Shown here piece by piece: positions 34,531-43,999 of a stretch of DNA of 45,764 bases. The translations under genes were made by a program, and so were the position numbers. The stretch comes from Synergistaceae bacterium (GTDB lineage: Bacteria; Synergistota; Synergistia; Synergistales; 79-D21): contig JAAYVK010000089.1 in NCBI GenBank assembly GCA_012517195.1, positions 1 through 45,764 of the forward strand, in the 5' to 3' direction. Numbering within the stretch: position 1 is the first letter of the stretch; every line of letters starts with the position of its first letter. The notes under the pieces are model-generated. The model saw only the letters and a list, made by a program, of their open reading frames with translations, was not told the DNA's origin and did no database searches.

Positions 34531-34980
34531 TCAGAAAACACCCCTGCTGTCTAGAATAAGAGTGACAGGCCCGTCATTGCAAAGGGAAACCTGCATCATG
34601 GCCTGGAAAACTCCCGTCGCGACCGGGACCCCCAGCGCCTGCACGGCCGCGCCCAACGCTTCGTAGAGCCTTTCCGCCTCATCCGGCGGAGCCGCCGAGG
34701 TGAATGACGGGCGTCTTCCCTTCCTCGCGTCCCCGTATATCGTAAACTGGGAAACGAGCAAAATTTCGCCTCCCACGTCCCGGACGGATCGGTTCATCTT
34801 GCCCTGGTCATCTTCGAAAATCCTCAGGTTCACCAGCTTTTCGGCCATCCAGGCAACGTCCTTCTCACTATCCCCATGCGTCACCCCGAGAAGCACGCAC
34901 AGCCCGGCACCGATCTTTCCCTTCACCTGGCCATCGACCTTGACCTCCGACCAGGATACCCGCTGAACGACCGAACGCAA
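34531..34980 (-). CDS. dtd: D-aminoacyl-tRNA deacylase
   Basis: [48 protein letters not shown]. Confidence 0.97.
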   Translation of the reverse strand: MRSVVQRVSWSEVKVDGQVKGKIGAGLCVLLGVTHGDSEKDVAWMAEKLVNLRIFEDDQGKMNRSVRDVGGEILLVSQFTIYGDARKGRRPSFTSAAPPDEAERLYEALGAAVQALGVPVATGVFQAMMQVSLCNDGPVTLILDSRGVF

Positions 34981-34986
34981 ATCGAT

Positions 34987-37293
34987 TCACCCCCGAAACA
35001 CTCCGATAATACCATTCACTGTATTAAGCTTTGCCATAATCCGGTAGAGGTGCTCCACGTCCCGGACCCGGACTTCTATCGTCATTCTCGCCCGGTTCGC
35101 AGCGACGACGCTGGCTTTCACCCCGATGATGTTTCCGTCCATGGAGGAGATTGCCTGGGATACATCCGCAAAAAGCCCTGCGCGATCCATTCCCTCGAGC
35201 TTCAGGCGGGCCGTGTAGCGGTCTGAAATGAGCCTTCCCCATTCAACCCGGACGGCTCTCTCCGATTTGGCCTCCTCGATATTGCGGCAGTCCGACCGGT
35301 GAATGGTGATCCCCCGGGTTTTGGTGACGTAGCCGACGATCGCATCCCCAGGTACAGGACAGCAGCAGTTCGCAAGAGAAACGAGAACCCCGCCCGCGCC
35401 TTCCACCACAATTTCCGTGTCAAATTCTTTCCTCGCCATGGCCGGAGTCGAAGCAGCCTGCGAGGCTTCAAGGGGCACTTCCTGCTGGGGGGCCACCCGG
35501 GTGGTCTCCAGCAGCTTCATCGCGACGGTGGAAGCGCTCTGGCTGTTGCCTCCGACGGCTGCGATCAGATCTTCCCCGCTGGAGTAGCCCAGATCGTGGG
35601 CAACCCGGTTCAAGGCACCGGCCATCGCCTGCAGGTTCCACTCCAGGCCGGGTTCCCTCCGCCGGAGCTCTCTTTCAAGAAGCTCACGCCCCTTGACGAC
35701 CCGCTCTTCCCGCTCCGTCCTCTCGATCTGCCTGAAATACGCGCGGATTTTGGATCGGGCCTTGCTGCTCCGGGCAATCTTGAGCCAGTCCCGTGAGGGC
35801 TTCCCCTGGGGTGAGGTCAAAATGCGGACGATTTCCCCGTTCTGGATCTCGTAGTCGATCGGGACGATCTTTCCGTTCACCATCGCCCCGACATACTTAT
35901 TGCCCACTTCGGTGTGGATCATGTAGGCAAAGTCAAGCGGAGTCGATCCTGCCGGCAGCGAGACAACATCGCCGTTTGGGGTGAAGGCAAAAACCTCCGA
36001 GGTCAGGACATCCCCCTTCAGGTTTTCCATGAACTCCGTGGGGGTTTCCCCCTGCCCCTCCAGCGCTTGTCGAACCCAGGCCAGGCGCTTGTCCATCTCG
36101 TTCAGGCGCGTCCCGGGTTCCTTGTAGTGCCAGTGAGCCGCAATGCCGTATTCCGCGAGCCAGTGCATCTCTCTCGTCCGGATCTGGATTTCGAGGGGCT
36201 CCCCGCTGGGGCCGATGACGGTCGTATGGAGGGATTGATACATGTTGCTCTTCGGATTTGCGATATAGTCGTCAAACTGGCCGGGGATCGGTTTCCAGAT
36301 CGTGTGGACGATCCCCAGGACCGAATAACATTCCGCTACCGTGCCGACGATCACCCTCAAGGCGAGAAGGTCGTAGAGCTGCTCCAGGGAAAGGTTCTTC
36401 CTCTGCATTTTTTCGTAGATGCTGAAAAAATGCTTGGCCCGACCCGTGATGGAAACTTCGATCCCGATCTCCTTCATTTTCTGGTTGAGGATATCGATCG
36501 CCTGCTTGATGATCTGCTCCCGTTCGGGAAGCTTTTTCCTGACTCGCCGCCGGATCTCGTAGAACATCTCAGGATCGAGGACCTTGAAGGAGAGATCCTC
36601 GAGGTCCCGCTTGATCTGATAGATTCCCAGCCGGTGGGCCAGCGGGGCGTAGATTTCCACCGTTTCCTTGGCGATGCGGACCTGCTTGTCCCGCCGCAAG
36701 GTCTGGATCGTCCTCATGTTGTGCAGGCGGTCAGCCAACTTGATAAGGACCACCCGGATATCCTTGGCCATAACAAGGAACATCTTCCGTAGATTCTGGG
36801 CCTGGTAATCCTCGAAGGAATTGAAGGGGAGCTTGCCGAGTTTCGTAACGCCGTCCACCATGAGGAGCACGTTTTCGCCGAAGGCGCTTCGAATTGTATC
36901 CCCGCTGAGATCCGTGTCCTCCAGGACGTCGTGCAGCAGGGCCGCCACGAGAGTGTCGACATCCAGCTCCATGTCGGCCAGGATCGAGGCAACCGAGATC
37001 GTGTGGACGATGTAGGGTTCACCCGAGGAGCGCTTCTGCTGCTCGTGGGCTTTTGAAGCCACCACCATGGCCTCGCCCAGCCGGGTCAGTTCTTCTTTGG
37101 AAAGATATCTTGAAGCCTTTCCCCAAAGCTCCTGCCAGGCGAGCTTGACCGAGGCCACCCGCTGGGATTCCTCGATCCGCCCGAGAAAACTGTCCCTGAG
37201 GAGGCGCAGGGCCTTGCTCCCCTCTTGCGGAACCTTTTCTTCGGGACTGTTTGAGGATCCGGATCCTCTCTCCGGCCCTTTCAAGAAAGGCAC
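34987..37293 (-). CDS. Bifunctional (p)ppGpp synthetase/hydrolase, RelA/SpoT family
   Basis: 768 aa; HD domain LLHDVLEDT, synthetase YQSLHTTVIGP, TGS and ACT domains. Confidence 0.97.
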   Translation of the reverse strand: MPFLKGPERGSGSSNSPEEKVPQEGSKALRLLRDSFLGRIEESQRVASVKLAWQELWGKASRYLSKEELTRLGEAMVVASKAHEQQKRSSGEPYIVHTISVASILADMELDVDTLVAALLHDVLEDTDLSGDTIRSAFGENVLLMVDGVTKLGKLPFNSFEDYQAQNLRKMFLVMAKDIRVVLIKLADRLHNMRTIQTLRRDKQVRIAKETVEIYAPLAHRLGIYQIKRDLEDLSFKVLDPEMFYEIRRRVRKKLPEREQIIKQAIDILNQKMKEIGIEVSITGRAKHFFSIYEKMQRKNLSLEQLYDLLALRVIVGTVAECYSVLGIVHTIWKPIPGQFDDYIANPKSNMYQSLHTTVIGPSGEPLEIQIRTREMHWLAEYGIAAHWHYKEPGTRLNEMDKRLAWVRQALEGQGETPTEFMENLKGDVLTSEVFAFTPNGDVVSLPAGSTPLDFAYMIHTEVGNKYVGAMVNGKIVPIDYEIQNGEIVRILTSPQGKPSRDWLKIARSSKARSKIRAYFRQIERTEREERVVKGRELLERELRRREPGLEWNLQAMAGALNRVAHDLGYSSGEDLIAAVGGNSQSASTVAMKLLETTRVAPQQEVPLEASQAASTPAMARKEFDTEIVVEGAGGVLVSLANCCCPVPGDAIVGYVTKTRGITIHRSDCRNIEEAKSERAVRVEWGRLISDRYTARLKLEGMDRAGLFADVSQAISSMDGNIIGVKASVVAANRARMTIEVRVRDVEHLYRIMAKLNTVNGIIGVFRG

Positions 37294-37296
37294 CCC

Positions 37297-38967
37297 CTAC
37301 CCGTTCTCCCTGCGAACGACCGGCTTTTCCAGGAATAGGTCCACCCGGGCACGCCCTCTCCAGAACCCCTTCCGGGCCCGATACACCCAACCTTCCACGG
37401 AGCCCGCCTCCCTCAGCAGTTCCGGCAGCCGGAAAGCGACGATTGAGGCTTTCGAGAATTCAATCCGGGCATGCTGTCCATCTTTGCCATGAGAAACGAT
37501 CCGGCTCTCAGCACCCCGGGGGACGTAAAACAGGGGCCCGGGATTCCCGAAGCCAAACGGGCCGAGCCGATCAATCTCCTCCAGCCCTTCCAGGGAGAGC
37601 TCCTCAGGGTGGAGGTCCAGCACGTCGAGACAATCCGAATCGCACGTCGGGAGTCCTGCAAGAAGGACTTCCAGGGAATCCTTCACTGAAGGCCAATCCT
37701 GGCGGGCCACGCTGAAACCCGCAGCCTGCCTGTGCCCTCCCCACTCCTTCAGAGAAGGCGCCAGCCTTTCCAGCACCGAAACGGCATCCGCCCCCCTCGG
37801 AACTCTCAGGGTCCCCCGGACCAGGCCTGAATTCACAGGCGCAGCAAGAACGACAGGGCAGCCCATTTCGCTGCAGATCCGGCTGGCGACACCGCTCAGC
37901 ACCCCAACGGGCCAATCGTCATGTTCGGCGACCAGGCCGGTTTTCCCCTCAAAAAGGGACCTGGCCTCTTCCATGATTCTGGCGGTCAGTCCCTGTCTCT
38001 TGCGGTTGAGCACGACAAGATCACCGACTGCTTTCTCAAGAGGAGGTTCCGCGGAAAGGACCTTGACCGCCAGATCGGCCGTATCCAGGCGTCCAGGGGC
38101 ATTCAGGCAGGGGATGACCTTCATGGCCAGGGATTCACAGTCCAGTGCGCCGAGATCCAGCCCCAGCTGTTTGGAAAGCGCTTCAAGTCCAGGTTCCTTC
38201 CCAGCCCGGATTTTTGTCAACCCCTCCCGGACAAGGGCCCGGTTCAGCGGCCCGAGGGGGACGCAATCCGCCACGGTCGCAAGGGCAACCAGCCCCAGGT
38301 TTTCCAGCAGCCAGTTCCTGTCGAACGCTCCGCTTTTCCAGGCCCAGGCCCAAAGCACGGCAGTGCCACAGAGGGTCTTGGCCTCCGGGTTTCCGGAGAA
38401 CTGGGGGTTGACCACAACTGCTCCCGTCTCTGCCGGCCGCTTTTCCCTGGGAAGGTGGTGATCGAAGACCACCGTCTCCATGCCCAGTTCTCTTGCCGCT
38501 GCCAGCGAACTTTCGCTAGAAGTCCCGCAATCCACGGCAACGAGGACATCGCACCCCCAGTCGGCGATTTTCCGTACAATCCGTTCATGAAGGCCATAGC
38601 CTTCCTGGTGTCGATGGGGAATAAAATAGCGAACGTCCGCATCGCGAAACGAAAAAAGCCGAGCCGCAAGGGTGGTCGCCGATACCCCGTCAACATCGTA
38701 GTCGCCGTAGACGACAAGACGGGTGCCGGGTTTCATCCGATCGAAAACATCCTTCGCGGCCTCGACTCCCTGGCCCAGGTTCAGCCTCTCCACAAGGGCC
38801 TCCAAATCCGGGTCAAAGATCTCCCTTGGGGCCCCCTCAATCGGGATACCCCGCATCTGCAGGATTACGCCCGCCAGTGGAGAGCAGCCGATCTCCCTCG
38901 AGAGATCGGCTGTCTTCCGATCGATTCGCCAATGCCGGAGAGAGCCGGGTTCTATCCCTGCAATCAC
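37297..38967 (-). CDS. recJ: Single-stranded-DNA-specific exonuclease RecJ
   Basis: 556 aa; VVYGDYDVDGVSATTLAARLF (DHH), VFDHHLP, DHHA1 GGHRQAAGFSV. Confidence 0.96.
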   Translation of the reverse strand: MIAGIEPGSLRHWRIDRKTADLSREIGCSPLAGVILQMRGIPIEGAPREIFDPDLEALVERLNLGQGVEAAKDVFDRMKPGTRLVVYGDYDVDGVSATTLAARLFSFRDADVRYFIPHRHQEGYGLHERIVRKIADWGCDVLVAVDCGTSSESSLAAARELGMETVVFDHHLPREKRPAETGAVVVNPQFSGNPEAKTLCGTAVLWAWAWKSGAFDRNWLLENLGLVALATVADCVPLGPLNRALVREGLTKIRAGKEPGLEALSKQLGLDLGALDCESLAMKVIPCLNAPGRLDTADLAVKVLSAEPPLEKAVGDLVVLNRKRQGLTARIMEEARSLFEGKTGLVAEHDDWPVGVLSGVASRICSEMGCPVVLAAPVNSGLVRGTLRVPRGADAVSVLERLAPSLKEWGGHRQAAGFSVARQDWPSVKDSLEVLLAGLPTCDSDCLDVLDLHPEELSLEGLEEIDRLGPFGFGNPGPLFYVPRGAESRIVSHGKDGQHARIEFSKASIVAFRLPELLREAGSVEGWVYRARKGFWRGRARVDLFLEKPVVRRENG

Positions 38968-39326
38968 TGCGGGCTCCCGCTTGTTGATCCTTCCGGACCC
39001 GGAGTTTCCTCGACCGCCCGATTCGCCGCGGCCTGGGACCCCTGGAGGGCTTCGAGCAGCTGCTGCCTCTCCTGCTCAAGAGAGCGGATCCGCTCTTCCT
39101 GTTCCTTTATTTTCCGCCGGAGGGCGCTTCGAACCTCGATGAGAGATGCCAGGGATACGATCCACATGAGAAGCCCGCCGGCGGCAAATAGCAAAATATC
39201 CCATAGCCCCTGAGGGAGGGTCTTTTCCCAGAAGATGAACCGTACCACGACATCTCCCGTGTTCTGAAAAGCATAGCCTGCAGCCACCAGCATGGCCAGC
39301 AGGATCGCGAGGGCATAACTCTTCAC
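38964..39326 (-). CDS. LapA-like (DUF1049) small membrane protein
   Basis: 120 aa; two hydrophobic segments (AILLAMLVAAGYAFQNTGDVVVRFIFW; ILLFAAGGLLMWIVSL) followed by a charged coiled coil. Confidence 0.8.
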   Translation of the reverse strand: MKSYALAILLAMLVAAGYAFQNTGDVVVRFIFWEKTLPQGLWDILLFAAGGLLMWIVSLASLIEVRSALRRKIKEQEERIRSLEQERQQLLEALQGSQAAANRAVEETPGPEGSTSGSPQ

Positions 39327-40810
39327 ATTGTTCCCTCCTTCGTTGCGGCTCCAGAACCGCTTAAGCTTTCCTGCCGGGAGGTTCTCCGCCCGATTCGAGC
39401 GTGGACCTCGGGCTTGTCCTCATTCCGCAGGCTTTGGAGGTACCGGTCCCTGCCGGACTTCTCCCAGACGGGATCATAAATCGCCTTCATCTCTTCCGCA
39501 TATCGGTCCAGGTCTTCCGCCATCTCGTGCAGGATGGATTCCGCCCCGGGGTGTGTGGGACGGGCATGGGTCCGCTCGACGATCTCCCGAAGAACGTGAG
39601 GATGGTCGATGATCAGGCAGGGGCGAAGAAGGTTGTCATCATCATAGGGCTGCGCTTCCCGGATCGCCTGGAAAAAGGCGCTCTGAAACACGTCCGTCAG
39701 TTTTTTCCCATGAATGTTATCGACCGCGAAATGAACAAAAACGCAGGGTTCCACATCGCCGTTCGCGATGATGTGCACGTAGCGTTCCCCTCCTGCCATG
39801 CATCCGTCAACGTAGGGGCCGTCGTTCCAGAAATCCCCCATGAAAATCGGCTTTTCCCTCCTCCATTGCTCGACCTTTTCATGGAGGCGAGCCCGCTGTT
39901 CCGGTGTCGCCATCAGCGCGGTATCCGGTTTCAGGCCGGTCGGGATGTACTGGAAAAACCATCCGGCCAGGCACCCTGCCGAGATCATGCTGTCAATGAA
40001 GGCATCCGAAGCGATTTCCTCCGCGTTTTCCCTCGTGTAGGTCGCGCTGAAACCGAAAAGAACCCCAGCCTTTTTCAGCCGGGCGAAAGTTTCCATGATC
40101 CTTTCGTGCATTCCTGGACCTCTTCGGGCATCCGTGCTTTTCGGGCTTCCCTCGATCGAAACCATCGGCGCCACGTTGCCCAGTTCGACCAGTCGTTCGA
40201 CCATCGGCTCATCCAGGAGAGTTCCGTTGGTATAGACCTGGAAAAAACAGTCCCCGTGCTTTTCCCACAAATCAGGCAGGTCTTTCCGGATGAAGCATTC
40301 CCCGCCGGAAAAGGTGAAGAAGTACATCCCCAGCTGCTTTGCTTCCGTCAGGATCCGGTCCAGTTCTTCGAAAGAGAGTTCTTCTCCTCCCCTGTACTCG
40401 GAAGCGTAGCATCCCCTGCAGCGGAGGTTGCATCGCATTGTGGGACTGATGACCATGAAATTGGGGATATGGATCCCGCGCGACTTTTCTTCCCGGTCAC
40501 GGATGCCTCTTCCAAGGACGATGAAGTTGACCAGGAAATTCGCGATGAACTTCTTTCGGACATTGGGGTTAAGCTCGCTGAAGGTCCTCTTGAAAACCCT
40601 GATAAACGGATGATCGGTTTCCACCATGAAAGCCATTTTTTCAAACCCCGCCCGATGGTATTTCGACGGGGCAAGCGCAGAGATGATCCTGAAAAGGACG
40701 GCAAGATCCTTTTCTCTTCCATCCTCAATAGCCTGAATAAGGCCATCAAGCAGCCTGGCGGAAACAACCCCCCTGGCATGGTCGAAAATGGACTGTCTCA
40801 CCGTGATCAC
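39323..40810 (-). CDS. Radical SAM protein of unknown function
   Basis: 495 aa; PTMRCNLRCRGCYASEYRGGEELSFEELDRIL (CxxxCxxC), SGGECFIRKDLPDLW, downstream Cys residues (DGCMAGG, EPCVF, RPCLI). Confidence 0.93.
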   Translation of the reverse strand: MITVRQSIFDHARGVVSARLLDGLIQAIEDGREKDLAVLFRIISALAPSKYHRAGFEKMAFMVETDHPFIRVFKRTFSELNPNVRKKFIANFLVNFIVLGRGIRDREEKSRGIHIPNFMVISPTMRCNLRCRGCYASEYRGGEELSFEELDRILTEAKQLGMYFFTFSGGECFIRKDLPDLWEKHGDCFFQVYTNGTLLDEPMVERLVELGNVAPMVSIEGSPKSTDARRGPGMHERIMETFARLKKAGVLFGFSATYTRENAEEIASDAFIDSMISAGCLAGWFFQYIPTGLKPDTALMATPEQRARLHEKVEQWRREKPIFMGDFWNDGPYVDGCMAGGERYVHIIANGDVEPCVFVHFAVDNIHGKKLTDVFQSAFFQAIREAQPYDDDNLLRPCLIIDHPHVLREIVERTHARPTHPGAESILHEMAEDLDRYAEEMKAIYDPVWEKSGRDRYLQSLRNEDKPEVHARIGRRTSRQESLSGSGAATKEGTM

Positions 40811-41118
40811 GCTCCTTTCGCTTCCAGTCGTTCAATCCTCTCTTCCAGGGTCCGGAGCCGAAGTTCAAAGGCCTGGAGATCTTCCTTCGTCGCAAGAGGA
40901 AGATGCGCGAGCAAGCGCTGAAGTTCCTTCTGGAAACCCGCGATCAGCGTTTTCCTCCTTGCCTCCAGGGACCGCTCAACTTCCTGAAGGAGCCCGTCCA
41001 GGTCGGCCTGGCTCAGAATCCCCTTCTGGACCAGGGAAGACATGTTGTCTCTCATGATCGCCAGCGCGGCAGTCCCTGTTCCGACTCCTTCCATGAGAAG
41101 CTGAAGGACCGTTTCCAT
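40807..41118 (-). CDS. Small coiled-coil phasin-like protein
   Basis: 103 aa; METVLQLLMEGVGTGTAALAIMRDNMSSLVQKGILSQADLDGLLQEVERSLEARRK...FELRLRTLEERIERLE; 4-nt overlap with the radical SAM gene. Confidence 0.75.
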   Translation of the reverse strand: METVLQLLMEGVGTGTAALAIMRDNMSSLVQKGILSQADLDGLLQEVERSLEARRKTLIAGFQKELQRLLAHLPLATKEDLQAFELRLRTLEERIERLEAKGA

Positions 41119-41147
41119 CCGTCTTCCCCCCTTCCGTATCCCGCTCC

Positions 41148-41153
41148 ATTATA
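41148..41153 (-). promoter_or_regulatory. Candidate -10 box TATAAT upstream of the phasin-like gene
   Basis: Perfect TATAAT about 30 nt before the start codon and directly after a terminator; no good -35 seen. Confidence 0.4.
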
Positions 41154-41164
41154 AACCTCACCTT

Positions 41165-41199
41165 AAAACGAGGGGGACGGCGTTCGGCGCCGTCCCCCT
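41165..41199 (-). terminator. Intrinsic terminator of yajC-secDF
   Basis: Minus strand AGGGGGACGGCG-CCGAA-CGCCGTCCCCCT (perfect 12-bp stem) then CGTTTTAA, 25 nt after the secF stop. Confidence 0.9.
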
Positions 41200-41223
41200 G
41201 TCGCGGCCGATGCATTCTGCCTG

Positions 41224-42096
41224 CTAGCGGGGAGAACGCTGCATCCACTCGCAAAGGAGAGCGCAGGCGATGAAGATCGAACTATAGGTCCCGACGACAA
41301 GCCCCACCAGTAGTGCGAAAGAAAAGTCGGCAATGACGGGCCCCCCGAAAAGGAAGAGCGCTATTACCGGAAGGAGGGTCGTCAAAGACGTGTTGATCGT
41401 CCGGGACAGCGTCTGGTTCACGGAATCATCGAGCAGGCGCTCGATCCCCAGCTGGCGCAGTTTCCCCCAGTTTTCTCTCACGCGGTCAAGTACCACGATG
41501 GTGTCGTTGATAGAGTAGCCCACGACCGTGAGGATCGCCGCAATAAAGGTCAGCGAGATTTCCCGGCCCGTGAGCGCAAATGCCCCGGTGACGATGATCG
41601 CGTCGTGAGCCAGGGCAATGACGCTGACCGCCGCGAAGCGGAACTTGAAGCGGAAGCTGACGTAAAGAAGGATGCCCACCAGCGCAAGACCGAGGGCGAT
41701 CAGGGCCCCGCGGCTAAGCTCCTTGCCGACGACAGGCCCCACCTTCTCAAGCCGGAGGACCTGGATCTCGCCGAACTGTTTCCGGAGTGCCTCACGAGCC
41801 TTCTGGCCGACCGTCTCTTCACCCGCCTTCAGGCGGATGATCATGCCCCGGTCGCTATAGGACTGGATGACAGCCTGTTCCTGTCCCAAGGACTTGAGTG
41901 TTTCCCGAACCTGTCCGACCGAAACCGGCGCCGGAAATTCAACCTGCAGGAGAGTTCCCCCTGTATAGTCGATCCCAAGGTTCAGGCCCCGGAAAAAAAT
42001 CAGAAAAAGGCTCGCGGCGACCAGGAAAAGGCTGATCCCCATCGCAACCTTGCGGAAAGCCATAAATTCGAATTTCCTGTCATGCAAGAACTTCAT
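41224..42096 (-). CDS. secF: Protein translocase subunit SecF
   Basis: GLNLGIDYTGGTLLQVEF; VGYSINDTIVVLDRVREN. Confidence 0.97.
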   Translation of the reverse strand: MKFLHDRKFEFMAFRKVAMGISLFLVAASLFLIFFRGLNLGIDYTGGTLLQVEFPAPVSVGQVRETLKSLGQEQAVIQSYSDRGMIIRLKAGEETVGQKAREALRKQFGEIQVLRLEKVGPVVGKELSRGALIALGLALVGILLYVSFRFKFRFAAVSVIALAHDAIIVTGAFALTGREISLTFIAAILTVVGYSINDTIVVLDRVRENWGKLRQLGIERLLDDSVNQTLSRTINTSLTTLLPVIALFLFGGPVIADFSFALLVGLVVGTYSSIFIACALLCEWMQRSPR

Positions 42097-42109
42097 TCTG
42101 TTCCCTCCC

Positions 42110-43501
42110 TCAGTTCGACCCGAGGGCCTTTTTTCGGCTGATATCCATCAGAAGCTGCAGGATCGCCCGGGTAACCACGACGTTGCAGAAAACGCTGGAA
42201 ACGATCCCGATGCTCAGGGTTACCGCAAAGCCCCGGATCGGGCCGCTCCCGAAATAAAACAGGATCATCGCCGCAATCAGGGTTGTGAGGTTGGAATCGA
42301 GGATCGTCGTGAGTGCTTTCCGGAAACCGGCGTCAAGAGCCGCAAGCCGGGTTTTGCCTGAACGCAGCTCCTCCTTCATCCGCTCGTAAATCAGGATGTT
42401 CCCGTCGACCGCCATTCCGATGGTCAGGACGATGCCGGCGATGCCCGGCAGCGTGAGCGTTGACCTGAAGGTGATCAGCCCGGCGAAGACAAGAAGAAGG
42501 GCCACGCAAAGTGCCATGTCGGCCGCGATCCCAAGGAACCGGTAATAAACGAGCATGAAGACCAGGACCAGTACGGCCCCGATGATCCCCGCCCTGAGGC
42601 CTGACCGGATCGAATCGGAACCAAGGGTCGGTCCGACGGTCCGGTTTTCCGCCACTTCAACCGGAACGGGAAGCGCGCCTGCCCGCAGCATGATCGCAAG
42701 CCGGTTGGCCTCGTCTACCGTAAACCTGCCGGTGATCTGGGCTTCTCCCCCGCTGATCCGCTCCTGCACCACCGGCGCCGAGATCACTTCCCCGTCGAGG
42801 ACGATGGCGATCTGCCTGCCGACATTGGATGCGGTGGCCTCATCGAAAAGCCTTGTTCCCTCAGGGCTGAACTTGAGGGAAACCATCGGCCTGGAAAGAC
42901 TGTCAAACCCGGTCCTGGCGTCTTTCAGATCCTTGCCGACCACGTAGGTTTTCCCCAGGAGGTAGGCCCTTCCGTCTCGATCCCTTCCGACGGTCGTCCC
43001 CGGCGTCCTTGCTGCGGTCGCCTTCAGCTCGTTCGCGAGGGCATCGACCTCTTCCCTGGCCTTTTGCCACCGCGCCTGGGCGGCCAGGAAATCCTCTTCA
43101 CTGGCGTAATTGGGACGATTGGGCGCGGGAGGTACGGCACCCGTCGACTGCAAAACCTGCTTGAACTCGAGCAGCGCCGTTCTGCCAATCAGCTCCAGCG
43201 CTGCCTCCGGATCCTGGATCCCCGGAAGGTCGAGGATGACCCGATCCTTTCCCTGCCTCTGGATGACGGGTTCCGTAACGCCGTACTGGTCAACACGGTT
43301 CCTCAGAACGGCGATCAGCCTCTCGATGCTGTCATCGGTCAAGGGGCTTTCCGGGGTATCCTTCGCAAGAAGGACGATGTGGGCGCCACCCTTGAGATCC
43401 AGGCCCAGCCGGACCCTCCCCTGGATGGGGAAAACCGCCAACAGCGCAGCTACGATTACCGCCGCGACGATGATCAATCGCCAGCGATCCCTCTTCAACA
43501 T
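42110..43501 (-). CDS. secD: Protein translocase subunit SecD
   Basis: GRVRLGLDLKGGAHIVL; AVDGNILIYERMKEELRSGKT; start refined to MLKRDRWRL (43501) after GAGGAGG. Confidence 0.97.
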   Translation of the reverse strand: MLKRDRWRLIIVAAVIVAALLAVFPIQGRVRLGLDLKGGAHIVLLAKDTPESPLTDDSIERLIAVLRNRVDQYGVTEPVIQRQGKDRVILDLPGIQDPEAALELIGRTALLEFKQVLQSTGAVPPAPNRPNYASEEDFLAAQARWQKAREEVDALANELKATAARTPGTTVGRDRDGRAYLLGKTYVVGKDLKDARTGFDSLSRPMVSLKFSPEGTRLFDEATASNVGRQIAIVLDGEVISAPVVQERISGGEAQITGRFTVDEANRLAIMLRAGALPVPVEVAENRTVGPTLGSDSIRSGLRAGIIGAVLVLVFMLVYYRFLGIAADMALCVALLLVFAGLITFRSTLTLPGIAGIVLTIGMAVDGNILIYERMKEELRSGKTRLAALDAGFRKALTTILDSNLTTLIAAMILFYFGSGPIRGFAVTLSIGIVSSVFCNVVVTRAILQLLMDISRKKALGSN

Positions 43502-43565
43502 GGGGCAAACCTCCTCGTGAAACAACTTGGTTCAGGAAAGCCGAACAATCCCCGCCTCCGGGCAG

Positions 43566-43596
43566 AAAAAAAGGAGCAGGCACGTTCACCCACTCC
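43566..43596 (-). terminator. Candidate terminator/attenuator between yajC and secD
   Basis: Minus-strand RNA GGAGUGGG-UGAACGUG-CCUGCUCC (8 bp, two G.U) followed by seven U. Confidence 0.65.
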
Positions 43597-43612
43597 GTCT
43601 GCTGCAGGGCAG

Positions 43613-43942
43613 CTACGCTTCGGGAATCCCCTCAACCACAGGGGTTTCTTCCTTCTTGCCGGCTTCTTCAGTCCGCTTGTACTGGATGGAGGATTTCAGG
43701 ATACGGGCCTTGACCCCATCCGCGATCTCAAGGATAAAGCTGTCCTCTTTCGTATCACGGACGATCCCGAAAAACCCGCCGGCGGTGACAACCTGGTCGC
43801 CTTTCCGGATCGAGGCGAGCATCTCCTGGTGCTGCCGCTGCCGCTTCTTCTGGGGACGGATGATCAGGAAATAGAAAATGACCACAAACAATGCAAGGGG
43901 CAGAAGCATTCCCATCAGTCCACCCTGAGCTCCACTGTTCAA
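43613..43942 (-). CDS. yajC: Preprotein translocase subunit YajC
   Basis: LMGMLLPLALFVVIFYFLIIRPQKKRQRQHQEMLASIRKGDQVVTAGG; TTG start with AGGAGG upstream. Confidence 0.95.
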   Translation of the reverse strand: MNSGAQGGLMGMLLPLALFVVIFYFLIIRPQKKRQRQHQEMLASIRKGDQVVTAGGFFGIVRDTKEDSFILEIADGVKARILKSSIQYKRTEEAGKKEETPVVEGIPEA

Positions 43943-43999
43943 ACCGAACGCCTCCTGTCTTCAGTCTGTGTTTTCGGCATGGACAATTCTAACACGACT

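Noticed and set aside
39401-40921. 506-aa plus-strand ORF opposite the radical SAM gene
   Set aside because: Antisense shadow of a gene with clear CxxxCxxC motif and coupled neighbours.
43943-43999. Possible extended -10 (TGTTAGAAT) between rex and yajC
   Set aside because: No acceptable -35 at 16-18 bp; too weak to list as a feature although it could drive yajC-secDF.
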